Of a stretch of 64,000 bases of DNA, positions 36,545-47,500 are shown in pieces (the first letter of the stretch is position 1; every line of letters starts with the position of its first letter). The position numbers and the translations under genes are program-made. The DNA is from Amaurobius ferox (lineage: Eukaryota > Arthropoda > Arachnida > Araneae > Amaurobiidae). The stretch covers positions 155,627,178-155,691,177 of the forward strand of contig OX578136.1 in NCBI GenBank assembly GCA_951213105.1. The letters are read 5' to 3'. Below the pieces are notes generated by a model. That model had not been told where the DNA came from, did no database searches, and worked only from the letters and a program-made list of their open reading frames with translations.

Positions 36545-36950
36545 AGGTTTTAGCTGTCTTTCAGGTGGAACAAATTAGCAACTGAAGCATCCATACCAAA
36601 AGTATGTAGTTTTTGAGGCATAACAATGAGAATCTCAAAGCTGTAAATAGTGGTGAGTAAGCAAAAGTAAAAGATAAGTAAATATTACAAGTTACACTAG
36701 TTGTATCTATTTATTTACCTCATATACTTACTAGTAAGTATATGAGGTACATAAGGTACTGGTAATGTATTTTGTTATCTTCAATAGTTTTTGGAGAAAT
36801 TTTTTATAGTTCGCTTTATTAGTTTGAGATTCCTGCTCTGTGAAACAAGCTGTTTAATTATTTTTGGTATTGATATGGAGATGTTACATTTGTGCTATTG
36901 TGCATTTTTGTTATTGAAAATTACTTCAATTGCACTCGATCGCAAATTTA
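36545..36950. repeat. 0.4 kb tandem repeat, last unit
   Basis: Continuation of the array beyond the inserted element. It has the best palindrome: acctcatatacttac, ta, gtaagtatatgaggt at 36717-36748, 32 nt without a mismatch. Confidence 0.88.
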
Positions 36951-37329
36951 GATAGCAGGCTAACCTCTATACATTACAGTAAATTTGTTACATTATTCTT
37001 CCACTGAAATGTTTCTTTATTTCATAGCTTTTGGAGAGAAGGTAAAATATCTCTACTTATAAGAGTGAGGGGACTATAGTTATAAAATCATTTGTTGTTT
37101 TTATAATGAAAACTCTTTTTACAATTTAAATTCCATCTAAAAGTATAAAGAACAGAGTTCTACTTTCGATTTGTAAGTACATTAAAGACAGAGGTTGGAT
37201 TTTGCTTTCAAAGTTCTTATTTTCGGGTGTCCCCGGGCTTGAAAATTAAAAATATTCGAGATTAGATGATAAGCGATTAGGAGGGCTTTCAATTTTGTCA
37301 AAAATTTAAAAGTATAAGGCTTTTTCTGG

Positions 37330-37581
37330 TGTTGGGGTTAGGAAAACACTCACTCGCCATTTAAGACTTCACAAAATATCACAATATTTAATAATACATA
37401 AAAATTACAAATCTGCTATAAAGCATAGTTAGGATTAGCTATATTTTGCAACACGTTAACTACGTGTTTCGATCGCCATTTCGAACTCGACTAATTTGTA
37501 AACACAACAAATCGTCTTAAGTCTGGTTCATTAGTGCTGCCATCTAGTGTCCCTTTGTGAAAATATAAACTATCGTTTACA
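37330..37581 (-). repeat. Probable 3' LTR of the Gypsy remnant
   Basis: Immediately upstream on the minus strand is a purine tract 'gagggggagat', the usual plus-strand primer, then tgtaaacgatag. The proposed LTR is about 252 bp, starting tgt and ending caaca. No second LTR is in the window, so the right-hand limit is an estimate from the TG...CA rule. Confidence 0.55.
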
Positions 37582-37589
37582 ATCTCCCC

Positions 37590-39345
37590 CTCTGGTTCCT
37601 CCTCTAGGCAACCGTCTCGGTGAGGAATCAGCACTTGAAGTTTTTCGTGGGCGGCCACGTTTACGTAGAGGATTCATGGGTTGTATACTGTCCTCTTGGG
37701 AATATGCTTTCAAGGCAGATGAGTGATTAACTCCAATTGGTACTTGAGGGTTCTCTAAGCTAGCTACTTCGTATGAGGATGGGGTTCGCTGTGCAAGTAT
37801 AACGGTCCATTCCGTAACGACATAAATTTTGAACTTCTTTCTTTAGCTGCATTAGTAATAGGGTGAAAAGTTACATACATTCGATGTCCTGGCGTAAATT
37901 GTTGAGCAGGTCGTCGTCTTGGATCAGCATAATGTTTCCTCTTATCTTGCTGCTACTCCACATCTTCTTTAATATGTATGATAAATTTGTCGAACTTTTT
38001 AAGATAAGGAGTATTTTCTGAAACAAAGTTATAGTTTTCACTCACAATACGAATATCAGTGGTGCCGCCCAGGCGGTGAAGTGGATAGCGTCTCCGACTG
38101 CTGTCTAGTGGGCTTGGGTTCGAATCCCGAGTAAGGCATGGGCGTTTTCTTGAGGATGAAGTCAGTCTTCCGCCTTCTGGGTCCTCGCCAAATGTGAAGC
38201 TGCACACCCCCCCCAGACCTTCGTCAGTGATGCTTGTTTGTGTTAATAAAAACTTTGTGATCTCCTCTTATGTCATTCTTTGTCCTTCTTCTGGCACCAC
38301 TGGTCCTGTTTGTGGTTCGACCGAAACAGGAGGTTATGAGCAACAACAACAACAACAATATCAGTGGTCACATAATCTATAGTGCGAGGTTCTTTATCTA
38401 AATTTAGGAAAGCTGCTGTTTGTTCAGTGGATTGGCACTTTGCAGTATTTAGAGCAATACAGATTGCTGGCAGATTCCCAGACCAAAAATCATGTTTATC
38501 TTGAACCAAAATTGCAAGTCGTGGCTTTAGATCACGGTCCTTTCTCTCTACTGGGTTTGCTTGTGGGTGATAAACAGGAATTAATGACTGTGTAGTGTTC
38601 AACAGGCAACAAGGTTGTTGCATTACAGCTGAAACGAACTAAGTTCCAGTGCCACTGATGATTCGATGAGGAATATCAAACCTCATCAAGACATCTTCTA
38701 GCAGCGTTATTGTACATTCTTTCGCATTGGCATTGGGCAATGGGAACAATTCTACCCATTTAGTAGCGATATCTTCTATTGTCAAAATCTACATTTTTTC
38801 ATCTTTACTCTCTGGTAAGGGTCCAATAAAGTCTATTGAGAGGGTCTCAAAACGTTGAGAAGGAATTGGAGTCTGTCGGTTTCTGATTAGAAGGTTTATA
38901 TCTGTTACAATCCATGCAGTTTTTCACATAGTCGCAGATGAATTTTCTTATCCCTGTCCAATAATAGCGTTTCGCTATACGGTCAAAAATTCCTTCTGCT
39001 CCATAATGCCCAGCAGTCGGAGCATCACGATGTTCTTTCAGATTCAAGTTTCTTTCATGGGCTGGAACTACTAATTGAGCTTTTTCGCTTTCAGAATCCG
39101 CAGCATAATTGTAGAGGACACCCTGATTCATTAGATAGCCTCATTCTGTTCAGTTTGCATAGTTCACTTCTTTGTCAATGCTTTCAAAACAGCGAATGAT
39201 CTTTCCTACTTTCTCATCTTTCAATTGCTCGTCACGTATCTCGTGTTCTGGAGGGAACATCGAAAGATACAGAACATACTTCCCATTAAGGGACATCATG
39301 TTCTCAAGCAGGTTTTGACAACATATCAGCAACAATATTACACTT
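37590..39345 (-). pseudogene. Ty3/Gypsy pol remnant: RNase H end and integrase
   Basis: Order on the minus strand: PEHEIRDEQLKDEKVGKI (end of RNase H/linker); HRDAPTAGHYGAEG...CMDC (HHCC zinc-binding head of integrase); a degraded DDE core, seen as QSLIPVYHPQANPVERKDR, where YHPQANP.ER is the catalytic-E block, and DKHDFWSGNLPAICIALNT. After the SINE insertion comes a C-terminal stretch with RKHYADPRRRPAQQFTPGHR. Several frameshifts and stops. The 5' two thirds (gag, protease, RT) are absent, cut at about 39345. Integrase would insert the element's cDNA into host DNA. It is a single, old, 5'-truncated copy. Confidence 0.88.
38064..38356 (+). mobile_element. tRNA-derived SINE inserted in the Gypsy integrase
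   Basis: Flanked by a perfect 12-bp duplication aatatcagtggt (38052-38063 and 38357-38368). The head carries 'ggcggtgaagtggatagcg' (A box) and 'gggttcgaatccc' (B box), and the tail is (caa)n. Its body differs from the 32.2 kb SINE, although both end in a CAA-type tail, so at least two SINE families have been active. The perfect duplication makes it one of the youngest insertions here. Confidence 0.94.
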
Positions 39346-39647
39346 TTCAGATTAACAGATTAACCACCTATAGGCACCGACCCGAAAGTTTACAGTAATT
39401 ACAGCCTATGGTGGAGGAATATCTGTCAACACCATAAATCAAAACTTAATGCCAAGATAAAAATGATAAACAATTATATACAATATGTTTGTCTATACTA
39501 GATACAGATAGTATTTCACAAATATTTCACATCCATAAGCACTTATGTGCAGAACTGTTTCAAATGGGAGTGATTATGTATATAAAAATATTTCTAAAAT
39601 TGGTTATTACATATACAAAATGCCATGAATAATTCTCAAAGATAAAA

Positions 39648-39789
<142 letters not shown>

Positions 39790-40059
39790 AAAGTATATAC
39801 GACTATACAAAACTACTTATGCAAACATACATACAAACAAAACTTTATATACAACATATGCATACACCTCTCACAGGTTACCATGACTTTCAATACTATA
39901 TTGATACTTACAGGTACAATGATATTTGCAATGATTAAAACAAACGTGAATTTAAAATTAATTTGATTACAGTATTTATAACAAAATTTACAAGTACTAC
40001 AAATAAATATGCAAAAAACAGTGAGCTAATGTTTGGGAGTTACCATTAATAATTCACAG

Positions 40060-41070
40060 GATATGTTCGTTTTCCTCTAGGAATTCAATTATAGATTTTA
40101 TTCTCTGTTTAGCGCAGCTATTATCCAGAAGGTTTTGGCAAATATTGACATATGTTGTCTACTGGGTATTTTAAGGTGATAGTTCTTTGTAAGTTCGCAA
40201 TCAAATACGAAATATTTCGGAGATCCTATTTCACCACAAATACAGTTTTCAGTGTCTTTCTTTTGGATTTGGTAAAGATAGGTTGGGAAACAACCATGCC
40301 CCGAGAAAAACTGTACCAATTCTCTGCTGCAAATCAGTTGCTCTTGAGATACTCTGGGAAAATAGTTGAAAGTTTCTCTTCCCTTCTCACTTTCATTTCA
40401 CTGCTGTTGCCACTCTTTTATGATACTAATATTTAGATGTGACCTTAGCGATGAACAGGGATGTGATAAGTTTGTACTCTGAACAGAGATATCTGACGTC
40501 GCCTCAAAAGCTGAACAGTTTGCAACTTCATTTCCCAGAACACCCGAGTGACCTTTAACCCATTCTATAAAAACTTTTGATGGATGCTGTGGGTTATGAT
40601 AGATATTATTTGATGAACTATCGGATTCTTCGTTTTATATTGTTTAAGAGTTTCTATACTCGATAGACTGTCAGAGTAAATAAATAATGAAATTCTTATG
40701 CAAACTTTTGGTAGCCCAAGATACAGCTTCCTTTATTGCTAGCAGCTCTGCCTGGAAGACGCTATTTTTATACTGCAGACGAATTGACCACTTGTGGACA
40801 CACATGCCATCGTAAAAGGCACAGTAGGCTGATGCTGTTCCAGAATCAGTTCTAGAGCCATCCGTATAAACATTTATGTAATTAGATATTTCTTGTGATA
40901 ATTTTGCAAAATGTAAGCGAATGCTACCTACTGCTGGATCCGTTAACCGGGTAACCTTTTCCTGTTCGCAATCCTTGTGATCATAATAAAGATTATTCCA
41001 CTGTACTGTTTGTTTTAGGCGTGTTACTTGCGTTATGATAGCTTCTTTTTGGGCTGTCAATCGTTACACT
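40060..41070 (-). pseudogene. Non-LTR retrotransposon ORF2 tail with RNase H domain
   Basis: The minus strand shows an RNase H1-like domain: VYTDGSRTDSGTASAYC (first D), QAELLAIKEAV (E), and after a one-base frameshift YSDSLSSIETLKQYKTKNP (second D). About 90 codons later comes GHGCFPTYLYQIQKKDTENC, then ICGEIGSPKYFVFDC, the C-terminal zinc-knuckle-like region typical of jockey/I/R1-type LINEs. RNase H would remove the RNA strand during target-primed copying. 5'-truncated (no RT or endonuclease), with at least two frameshifts and stops. It is not contiguous with the RT fragment at 2.7 kb. Confidence 0.88.
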
Positions 41071-41099
41071 TTTCAGGAATATATTCCATATATATTTCT

Positions 41100-41640
41100 T
41101 GATCCAGGAATCATCTTTCCCCATATGATGGGGATCATGTATCCCCAATGCCATGTGCCATTAAAATATTGTTGAAAAAAAAACTGTATTAAATATAAAT
41201 AGTATTATTTACGAGGAAAAAAAGGGCTGTACGAAATATCATTATATATAATTACTTATATTATAATTAGTTAAAGATAAAAAACTTAATCACTTACCAT
41301 AAAAAAAAGTTCAAATTCAAGAAATCAAACAATCTCCTCTTATAGTAAAAACAAACATGGCTGAAAGAAATTCTGTTGCAAGATTTGTTGGCTAAGAGTT
41401 ATTGTACAAGTTTTGCCAGTTTGCAACTTAACTCTTTATTATTGTTGTTTTTAACACTAGGGATCAAGTCTCCTTAGGGATCAAATGTCCCCAGTCTCTC
41501 CTATTACTATTGTAGTGGCCTTTATGATGTGATCCACCACAAAGCGTAATATAAAATCACAATGTTGTGATATAAAAATCAACATCTCTTTGAGCGAAGA
41601 TAGACGTTTCGCAATGGTTCTGTAACGCTAATCTCATTCA
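41100..41640. other. Anonymous DNA with a small hairpin
   Basis: 'ccccatatgatggggatcat' followed by 'gtatcccc' near 41120-41145 can fold locally. Nothing else was recognised. Confidence 0.35.
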
Positions 41641-41854
41641 TGCTGCGGTGGAATGAATTGATTTCGTATGTGAATTGTACTCAGGATGAGATGGCAGATA
41701 TTTCATACCAAATAGTTATGAACCCGTGCTTTAAAATGATTATTGTACATATATGGCAGATGTGTTTGGGTAATTTTTCTCTGAGATTCAATCACAACAG
41801 TGGTGTAAATGATTATAGGTCTCTAATAAATATTACACACATATCGTGTGTAAT

Positions 41855-41937
41855 CTACTCTCTTTACACCGATATGTGTTGAAACCCATACCGTCGGACG
41901 GTCTGGGTTTCAACACATATCGGTGTAAAGAGAGTAG
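41855..41937. repeat. 83-nt near-perfect palindrome
   Basis: Arms of 41 nt around a single centre base (41896) with one mismatch pair (41889/41903). The inner part, accgtc/gacggtctgggtttcaac, is the tail sequence of the SINEs at 32.2 and 35.0 kb. The outer part, ctactctctttacaccgat, is not. It may have formed by a snap-back event during a SINE insertion. Confidence 0.9.
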
Positions 41938-41939
41938 GC

Positions 41940-42510
41940 ATATGTACAGACATCCCTTGAATTACACGAAAATTCGTATAACACGGTCGAAAATTGGCCC
42001 AACCTTCGAATAACACTGTACTTCAATTACATGTTTTTTTAAAGTTTTCTCTTTAACAATTTTAAAAAGAATTATTTTGCGCATTTGAATAAAATGTTGT
42101 ACAGTACATACAAGTATTGAGCAATCAATGTCATTATTTATTGTTGTTATCAACGGGGATCATTATTCAGTGCAAAATTCGGGAAAATTTATTCAGTGCA
42201 AGTTTAAATGTAAATTTGTTTTAAATCACTGTGTGCGTATGTTTAATTTATACCTAATTACATTTTATACATAACATAAAAGTTCGGGAGTATAATTAGT
42301 TAGAAAATAAAGAAACACTATTTTCTATCGTCAGTGATCTTAACAATCAAAGTTTTTTCAGTGATGAGAAAACCCTCTACCCGTTCAAAGAAAAGAAACT
42401 CGCCCTTTGAATGATGAAAGTGATGAAGAATAATTAAAGAAACGTTTAAATGTATGTAAATAGGTAATAAAAATTTGTTATCCCTAAAAATCGTTTTTTA
42501 ATTTTAAAAT
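41940..42510. other. Anonymous AT-rich DNA
   Basis: 'gaattacacgaaaattcgta' and 'cgaataacactgtacttcaa' resemble decayed transposon-end phrasing, but no partner end is found. Confidence 0.35.
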
Positions 42511-42514
42511 AATA

Positions 42515-43085
42515 GGGGCTCCGCGCCCAGACCGCTATAGCTCGCCCACTCCCATAACTCGTTTCTCGAGTCGAGAGATTTCGCCTCCTACTAGCTAGCG
42601 CTCATCGAGTCTCTTTCGTTCGTAGTTCTCTGCCTGCTACGCAGGCATAATATGCCCATTGGGGAAGATCTTCCTGTTCGCCATCACTCACCAATCCTAT
42701 TCACCACGGCTGGTGCATTGGACTTCCTTTGTGTCTATTGCTTGATAATACTAGCTAACTCTCGGAATTCGGGATATTCGTCCTCTGTTCTATACCGTCA
42801 ATTAATCACAGAATCTCGCTTCTCCAGTTCTTTTGTTACGCCTGCCACGTAGGTGTTGGAGCTTCGCTCCTATTTCACTGACACTCACTAATCCCTGATC
42901 TCGCTTCAAGAGCTCTTTTACTCCACTTGGCTTACAGTCCCCAGCTTGCTGAAGCTCGCCAATTAACGGAGTTCGTTAGATTCACCCCATGTTCATTACC
43001 GCTCACTAATAGCTGAAACTCGCTTAGCGAGCTCTTTTTTCGCTGAAGCTCCGGAACCTATGAATCTTGCTTCGCGAACTCTTTC
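42515..43085. repeat. Hairpin-module array, block 1
   Basis: A GC-richer block built from short stem-loops, mostly 5-bp stems with 3-nt loops: cctgc-tac-gcagg, ggcat-aat-atgcc, ggagc-ttc-gctcc (42858-42870), ctcgc-tta-gcgag, and the 12-nt palindrome ggaagatcttcc. A recurring linker of the form 'tgttcrctgacgctcaycaa' plus 'tcc' sits between them (near 42675, 42875 and 42990). No ORF of note. Confidence 0.7.
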
Positions 43086-43309
43086 AATATGGCCGTAAAG
43101 TATTAGTAAGATCAATATCGCATTGAAATATATTGCTCCTGGTGTACTAATTAAACACTACCGTTTTCTGACGTAGACGTGAGGTTTTTGGCATAAACCT
43201 ATCACAAATAAATTGAGAATTAGATCGACCAATAAACTTTTTGCTAATAATGAGAATGCAAAATTTTATTAATTAGTGTTTAATTAGCCTAAAACAAAAT
43301 TATAAGCCC

Positions 43310-43645
43310 GTTTTGCACATTTACGGGCTCATATGCAAAATTCCACAACTGTACGTTTTGCTATTTGTTTGTATGCAGCACACAGACGTGTTACACCAGT
43401 TGGGGCTTCACCGCATGTCTCCTATGCTTGCTAACTCCGAAATCCATTTCGCGAAATTTTTCACATTACCCGGCCCCCATGTTCACAGCTCGGCAACGCT
43501 CGCAAATACTTGGAACTCGAGGGCTTCGCTCATTAACCGCTGGAGCTCACTCGCTTAATGGGTGCTTTCTTCAAGGCTGCTGCGCAGGCGTAATAGCCTG
43601 TGGGGCTCTACCCCCTGTTCGCTGACGCTCATCAATCCGATTAAT
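43310..43645. repeat. Hairpin-module array, block 2
   Basis: Same architecture as 42.5-43.1 kb: atttcgcgaaat, ctgc-tgc-gcag, ggggctctacccc, then 'ctgttcgctgacgctcatca'. The order hairpin, hairpin, linker matches block 1 near 42630-42700, but the stem sequences differ. Confidence 0.7.
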
Positions 43646-43699
43646 TCACAAACAAATAGAGCAGTCTCATAAACAAATAGAGCGTTTCTCCAACATTAT

Positions 43700-45310
43700 T
43701 GCCATAATTACTATTCATTGTTGAAAACACTGTTGTCATTTCAAAAGAATTAATATTTAAATGATCTAAATAATTAATATATTTTTAATTGCCTAAATAA
43801 AAAATTTAAATATTGCTACATTTGTGATGGTAACATCGTTTTCAACAATGAAAGATTAGATTTTAAAGATACAACAAAGAAAATAGAATTTTCATACATA
43901 AGTAGTGTAAATTTTTTTTAAATCGAAACTGTATAAAAAAATCTGATGTGGGCAACACATGACTTTCCTTATATAATGTAATGAATTTACAACTTTTACA
44001 GTAAAAAAAGTAGGTTTTTCTTATAGTAGATACTTATATTCTTTCCAAGATATTGAATTTTCGACAATTAGTCGTCATTTTCATTGATTTAGCGTCATTT
44101 TTATCCATTTGGGGAGTTTTTCGTTAATTTGGCAACATTTAAAAAAATTGCCAAGTTGGCGACATTCCGCTAAATTCATCGCTAAAATCTCACCAAGCGT
44201 TATGGATGGAGAAATAAGTTATTCTTATAGCAAATGAATGACTATTGGCGTTCAAATACGAAAGTATTACTCAAATTATCTTTTCTCATGAATGGAACGA
44301 GATAGATCCACGAGAATGATGTCACCCAATTTATCGCATGATATTACATATGAAAAGTGAACATGTTTCTCAACAGTTAATATTTTTTTTTAATTTATGG
44401 GATTTTTTGATAAATTTATTTGAAAAATGTGCAATATCTCGAGAACGGTTCATGCTAGCGTTCTAAAGTTTATATCAATCGTTTTCTATAGAAACATTAC
44501 ATAAGAAATGTCTATTTGCGTAACTTTATTAAAGGTTTTGATTTTTTGATGATTTTTTCAAAATTTCACTTGAAAATTTAGGGGGGGTTCTGAATATTCG
44601 ATTGTATTTAAAAACAATAGGATTCCAGTATTCACGGATTGTGATTTTTGAGCAAATTTCATTCGAATCGCTCCATTCGTTTATGAGATAGCGTTTTCAC
44701 AGACTCATTGACACACACACACACACACACACACACAGAGAGAGACCTCACCCTAAAAATATTCGATTTGTAATCAGGGATGCTTGAAATGTGTTCTCCC
44801 GTCGAAAACTCGAGTTCGCATTTTCGACCCAGTCACATTACTTTCCTGATACATTATGTATTATATAAGGAAAGTAAAAATAGAAATTTCTATCCGATTG
44901 TAACCAAAATAGGAGGCGATACATGGCAATGTATTGTAAATCCTAATGTCAAATTACAAAACATTTGATGCCATACTTGGCATGAAGAATTGCGATTCAT
45001 TGTTGAAAACCCTGTAAATCAAAAATTTAAATATTGCTGCTTTTGAGAGGGCAACATTGTTTTCAACAATGAAAGATTAGATTTTAAAGATACAACAATG
45101 AAAATATAATTTTCATACAAAAGTAGTGGATACATTTTCCCCTTCAAAATTATATAAAAAATAGAAATTTCTCTCCGATGATGAATATAATGATTTCGAT
45201 GATTTCTATCCATTGCACCGATTTCTACCAGAATATGATGAAACATATGACAATACATTTTAAATGATCATGCCAAATTCCAAATCATTTGATGCCATAA
45301 GTCCAGCTCT
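43700..45310 (+). repeat. Repeat E, two tandem copies
   Basis: 43700-43935 plus 44880-45000 form one copy split by family A copy A3. 45000-45310 is the second. Shared phrases are 'aacaatgaaagattagattt', 'gatacaacaa(a/t)gaaaat' and 'tagaaatttct(a/c)tccgat'. The uninterrupted copy gives the empty site for A3. Confidence 0.75.
43936..44879 (+). mobile_element. Family A element, copy A3
   Basis: Inserted in repeat E: left junction tataaaaaa|tctgatgtgg, right junction ggaaagtaaaaa|tagaaattt; empty site tataaaaaatagaaat at 45152-45167. Contains (CA)n at 44710-44736 and the terminal hairpin at about 44838-44875. About 89-92% identical by eye to A1, and non-coding. Confidence 0.88.
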
Positions 45311-46794
45311 AGCCTTGACAGAATATATTTCTATTTTAAAGGATTTGGTCAGCGGCGTATAAAGATATTTTTAATATAAAGAGAAACAATTGGAACCGAA
45401 TGTCCATTTATGTATGCATCTGGAGTATCAAATAACACTATTTTCAATAACACTGAACACGATTTGTCGCATGTAATTAATTATAAGGGCTACTGAAATG
45501 TGGTGATATTTATCTAATTTTCCATTCAAAGGGAGGATTTTACACTAACTACTTCTCATTTAAATATTTAGATTAATAAAGGATAAAATTTATATGCATT
45601 TGTATAGTATAGTATATTTCGAACATTGCTTGTGCGAACAAAACCCACCAGCTGTGTTATAGTTCGGCTTTAACCTGTAAATAATATAATTATAATACAT
45701 AAATATTAGAGTTAACCTCTCTGAAATGATGAGACATATTTTTAACTTAAAGTTTTATTGAAGTTATCAATAGGTATTATTAAAAGAATTATTTAAATTT
45801 TCATTTACAAATCGTATTTAGTAATTCTTGCGTGGCAAAGAAAACATTTAAATATTTAAACGTGGTAAACACAAAGAAAAGAAAACATTTAAATCACAAT
45901 GCATGTTAGTGTACGGACTTTGATTAGATGTTAAAAATTGCTGTTTACTTGTTATTTGTAAGAAACTTAGTGGGCGTGCGTGGCTTAAAAATAGATGTTT
46001 CACCCTTGTTACATTTTGTTTTGATTATTGAAATTGTAATTCTGCACATCTGTGCGCAATTTTACATATGTGCACAAATTTTCATTTTCTTACTTATTGT
46101 TTTCGAGTAAAAGGGATTACAAAATTCAGGCAAATGATGTCCAGAAGAAAAGCAGTTTTCTAAATGTTTCTAAGACTGTATCAAAACATATCCTAAAACC
46201 TGTTGATGTATCTATAAACTTGAAACTACTAGTTAAAAATGTACTTTCTGACCAGTACCTAATACAAATATGTAAGCCTACTGACGTGGAACACTAAATA
46301 AATGAAAGAGAACACAGATTAAATTTAAAAAAGAACTAACGTTTATAAAGAATTTAACTTCATTTTAAAAAAATTATAAAAATTTACATCTTTTTACATA
46401 TCATTAAAACAAGTAATTTCACCTTAAATAAACAACAGGCCGCAAGTATAGTGGTAGACAATGCGATAGAATATTAAAGATAAAGATGATTTTAATAATT
46501 AAGCATATTAGAATTATAGACCATTTGACAAACGAGAATTTAGAATTAAAATGAACATCATTTAGCCAGCAAGGAGATTTAGAACATTAAAATTTGAAAT
46601 TTAATATATTAGAATGTAAACGTAATTAAAATAAATTCATCTAAATAACGTAATGTAATTTTAAAGCAATTTATCCTGCAATAACATAGCATTAAAACCA
46701 AAAACACAGCATAACCTATGTGACGAGACTTAAAATATATAAGTCGAAGGAAACATATTCTTACCAAACACCATTAATATTTATATAATTAAAA
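45311..46794. other. Anonymous AT-rich DNA
   Basis: The open frame 46052-46297 contains RDYKIQANDVQKKSSFLNV and ends PTDVEH. It looks less compositionally biased than most spurious frames here, but has no known motif, no splice context and no second copy. Confidence 0.35.
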
Positions 46795-47500
46795 TCTATA
46801 TATATAAAGAAGAAAAGTGTATATGTATGATCCACCATAACTGGAGAACGGTTGAACCGAATTTCATGAAATTTGTCTCGGTAGTCTTGAAATCACCCCA
46901 CAAAAAACATAGACCATGTTTCGAGTTTCTACGACCAGTGGTTCTCGAAATATTAGTAAAAAACGACACTTTTTCCTAGGAGTTCTACTTTCTAACTCCA
47001 TGATTCACAACGAAAAAAGTTGGTCATTGTTGGTTTAAAACGTGAAAGTCAATTAAATCTCTGAGTTTTGTGGGAGTTTATGGAACGTATTAGACAATTT
47101 TGAAAATCGCAGGTTTGAGATATGAATTTAAATGGAAACTTTCACCATGGTTTATTTCTCACAGCCTTACTCAACACTGAGTTTTGTGGGAGTTTATTGA
47201 ATATATTAGACAATTTTGAAAATCACAGGTTTGAGATATGAATTTAAATGGAAACTTTCACCATGATTTATTTCTCACAGGCTTACTCAACAACGAAAAG
47301 TATTAAGAAATCGCAAGAAAGATTAATCATGCATAAAGCATTGATTATGAAACACTTTCCAACTTTAATTTTATTTAAACATCTCTAAAATGCGATGCAT
47401 TCGGCGGTAATATATCACAATCGGCTCTATATGATCCGGTGTAATTTTTACCATAGTTTTGCATGGTAAATCCCGAGCAACGCCGGGTAATCGCTGCTAG
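46795..47500 (+). mobile_element. Helitron-like element, non-autonomous
   Basis: Starts TCTATATATATAAAG after an A and ends with a hairpin cccgagcaacgccggg (47472-47487), then taatcgctgCTAG followed by T. This is the Helitron arrangement: 5' TC, 3' hairpin about 10 nt before CTRR, insertion between A and T. No Rep/helicase is present. The interior has a roughly 118-bp tandem duplication (about 47060-47175 and 47180-47290) and a captured end of family C (47313-47420). Confidence 0.8.

Noticed and set aside
37953..38207. Frame reading CSFTFGEDPEGG on the minus strand
   Set aside because: It lies largely in the inserted SINE and only ends in Gypsy sequence.
40152..40436. Plus-strand 94-codon frame
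   Set aside because: It is the antisense shadow of the LINE ORF2 tail on the minus strand.
46052..46297. Small gene with RDYKIQANDVQKKSS
   Set aside because: No start context, splice signals, homologue or second copy to support it.
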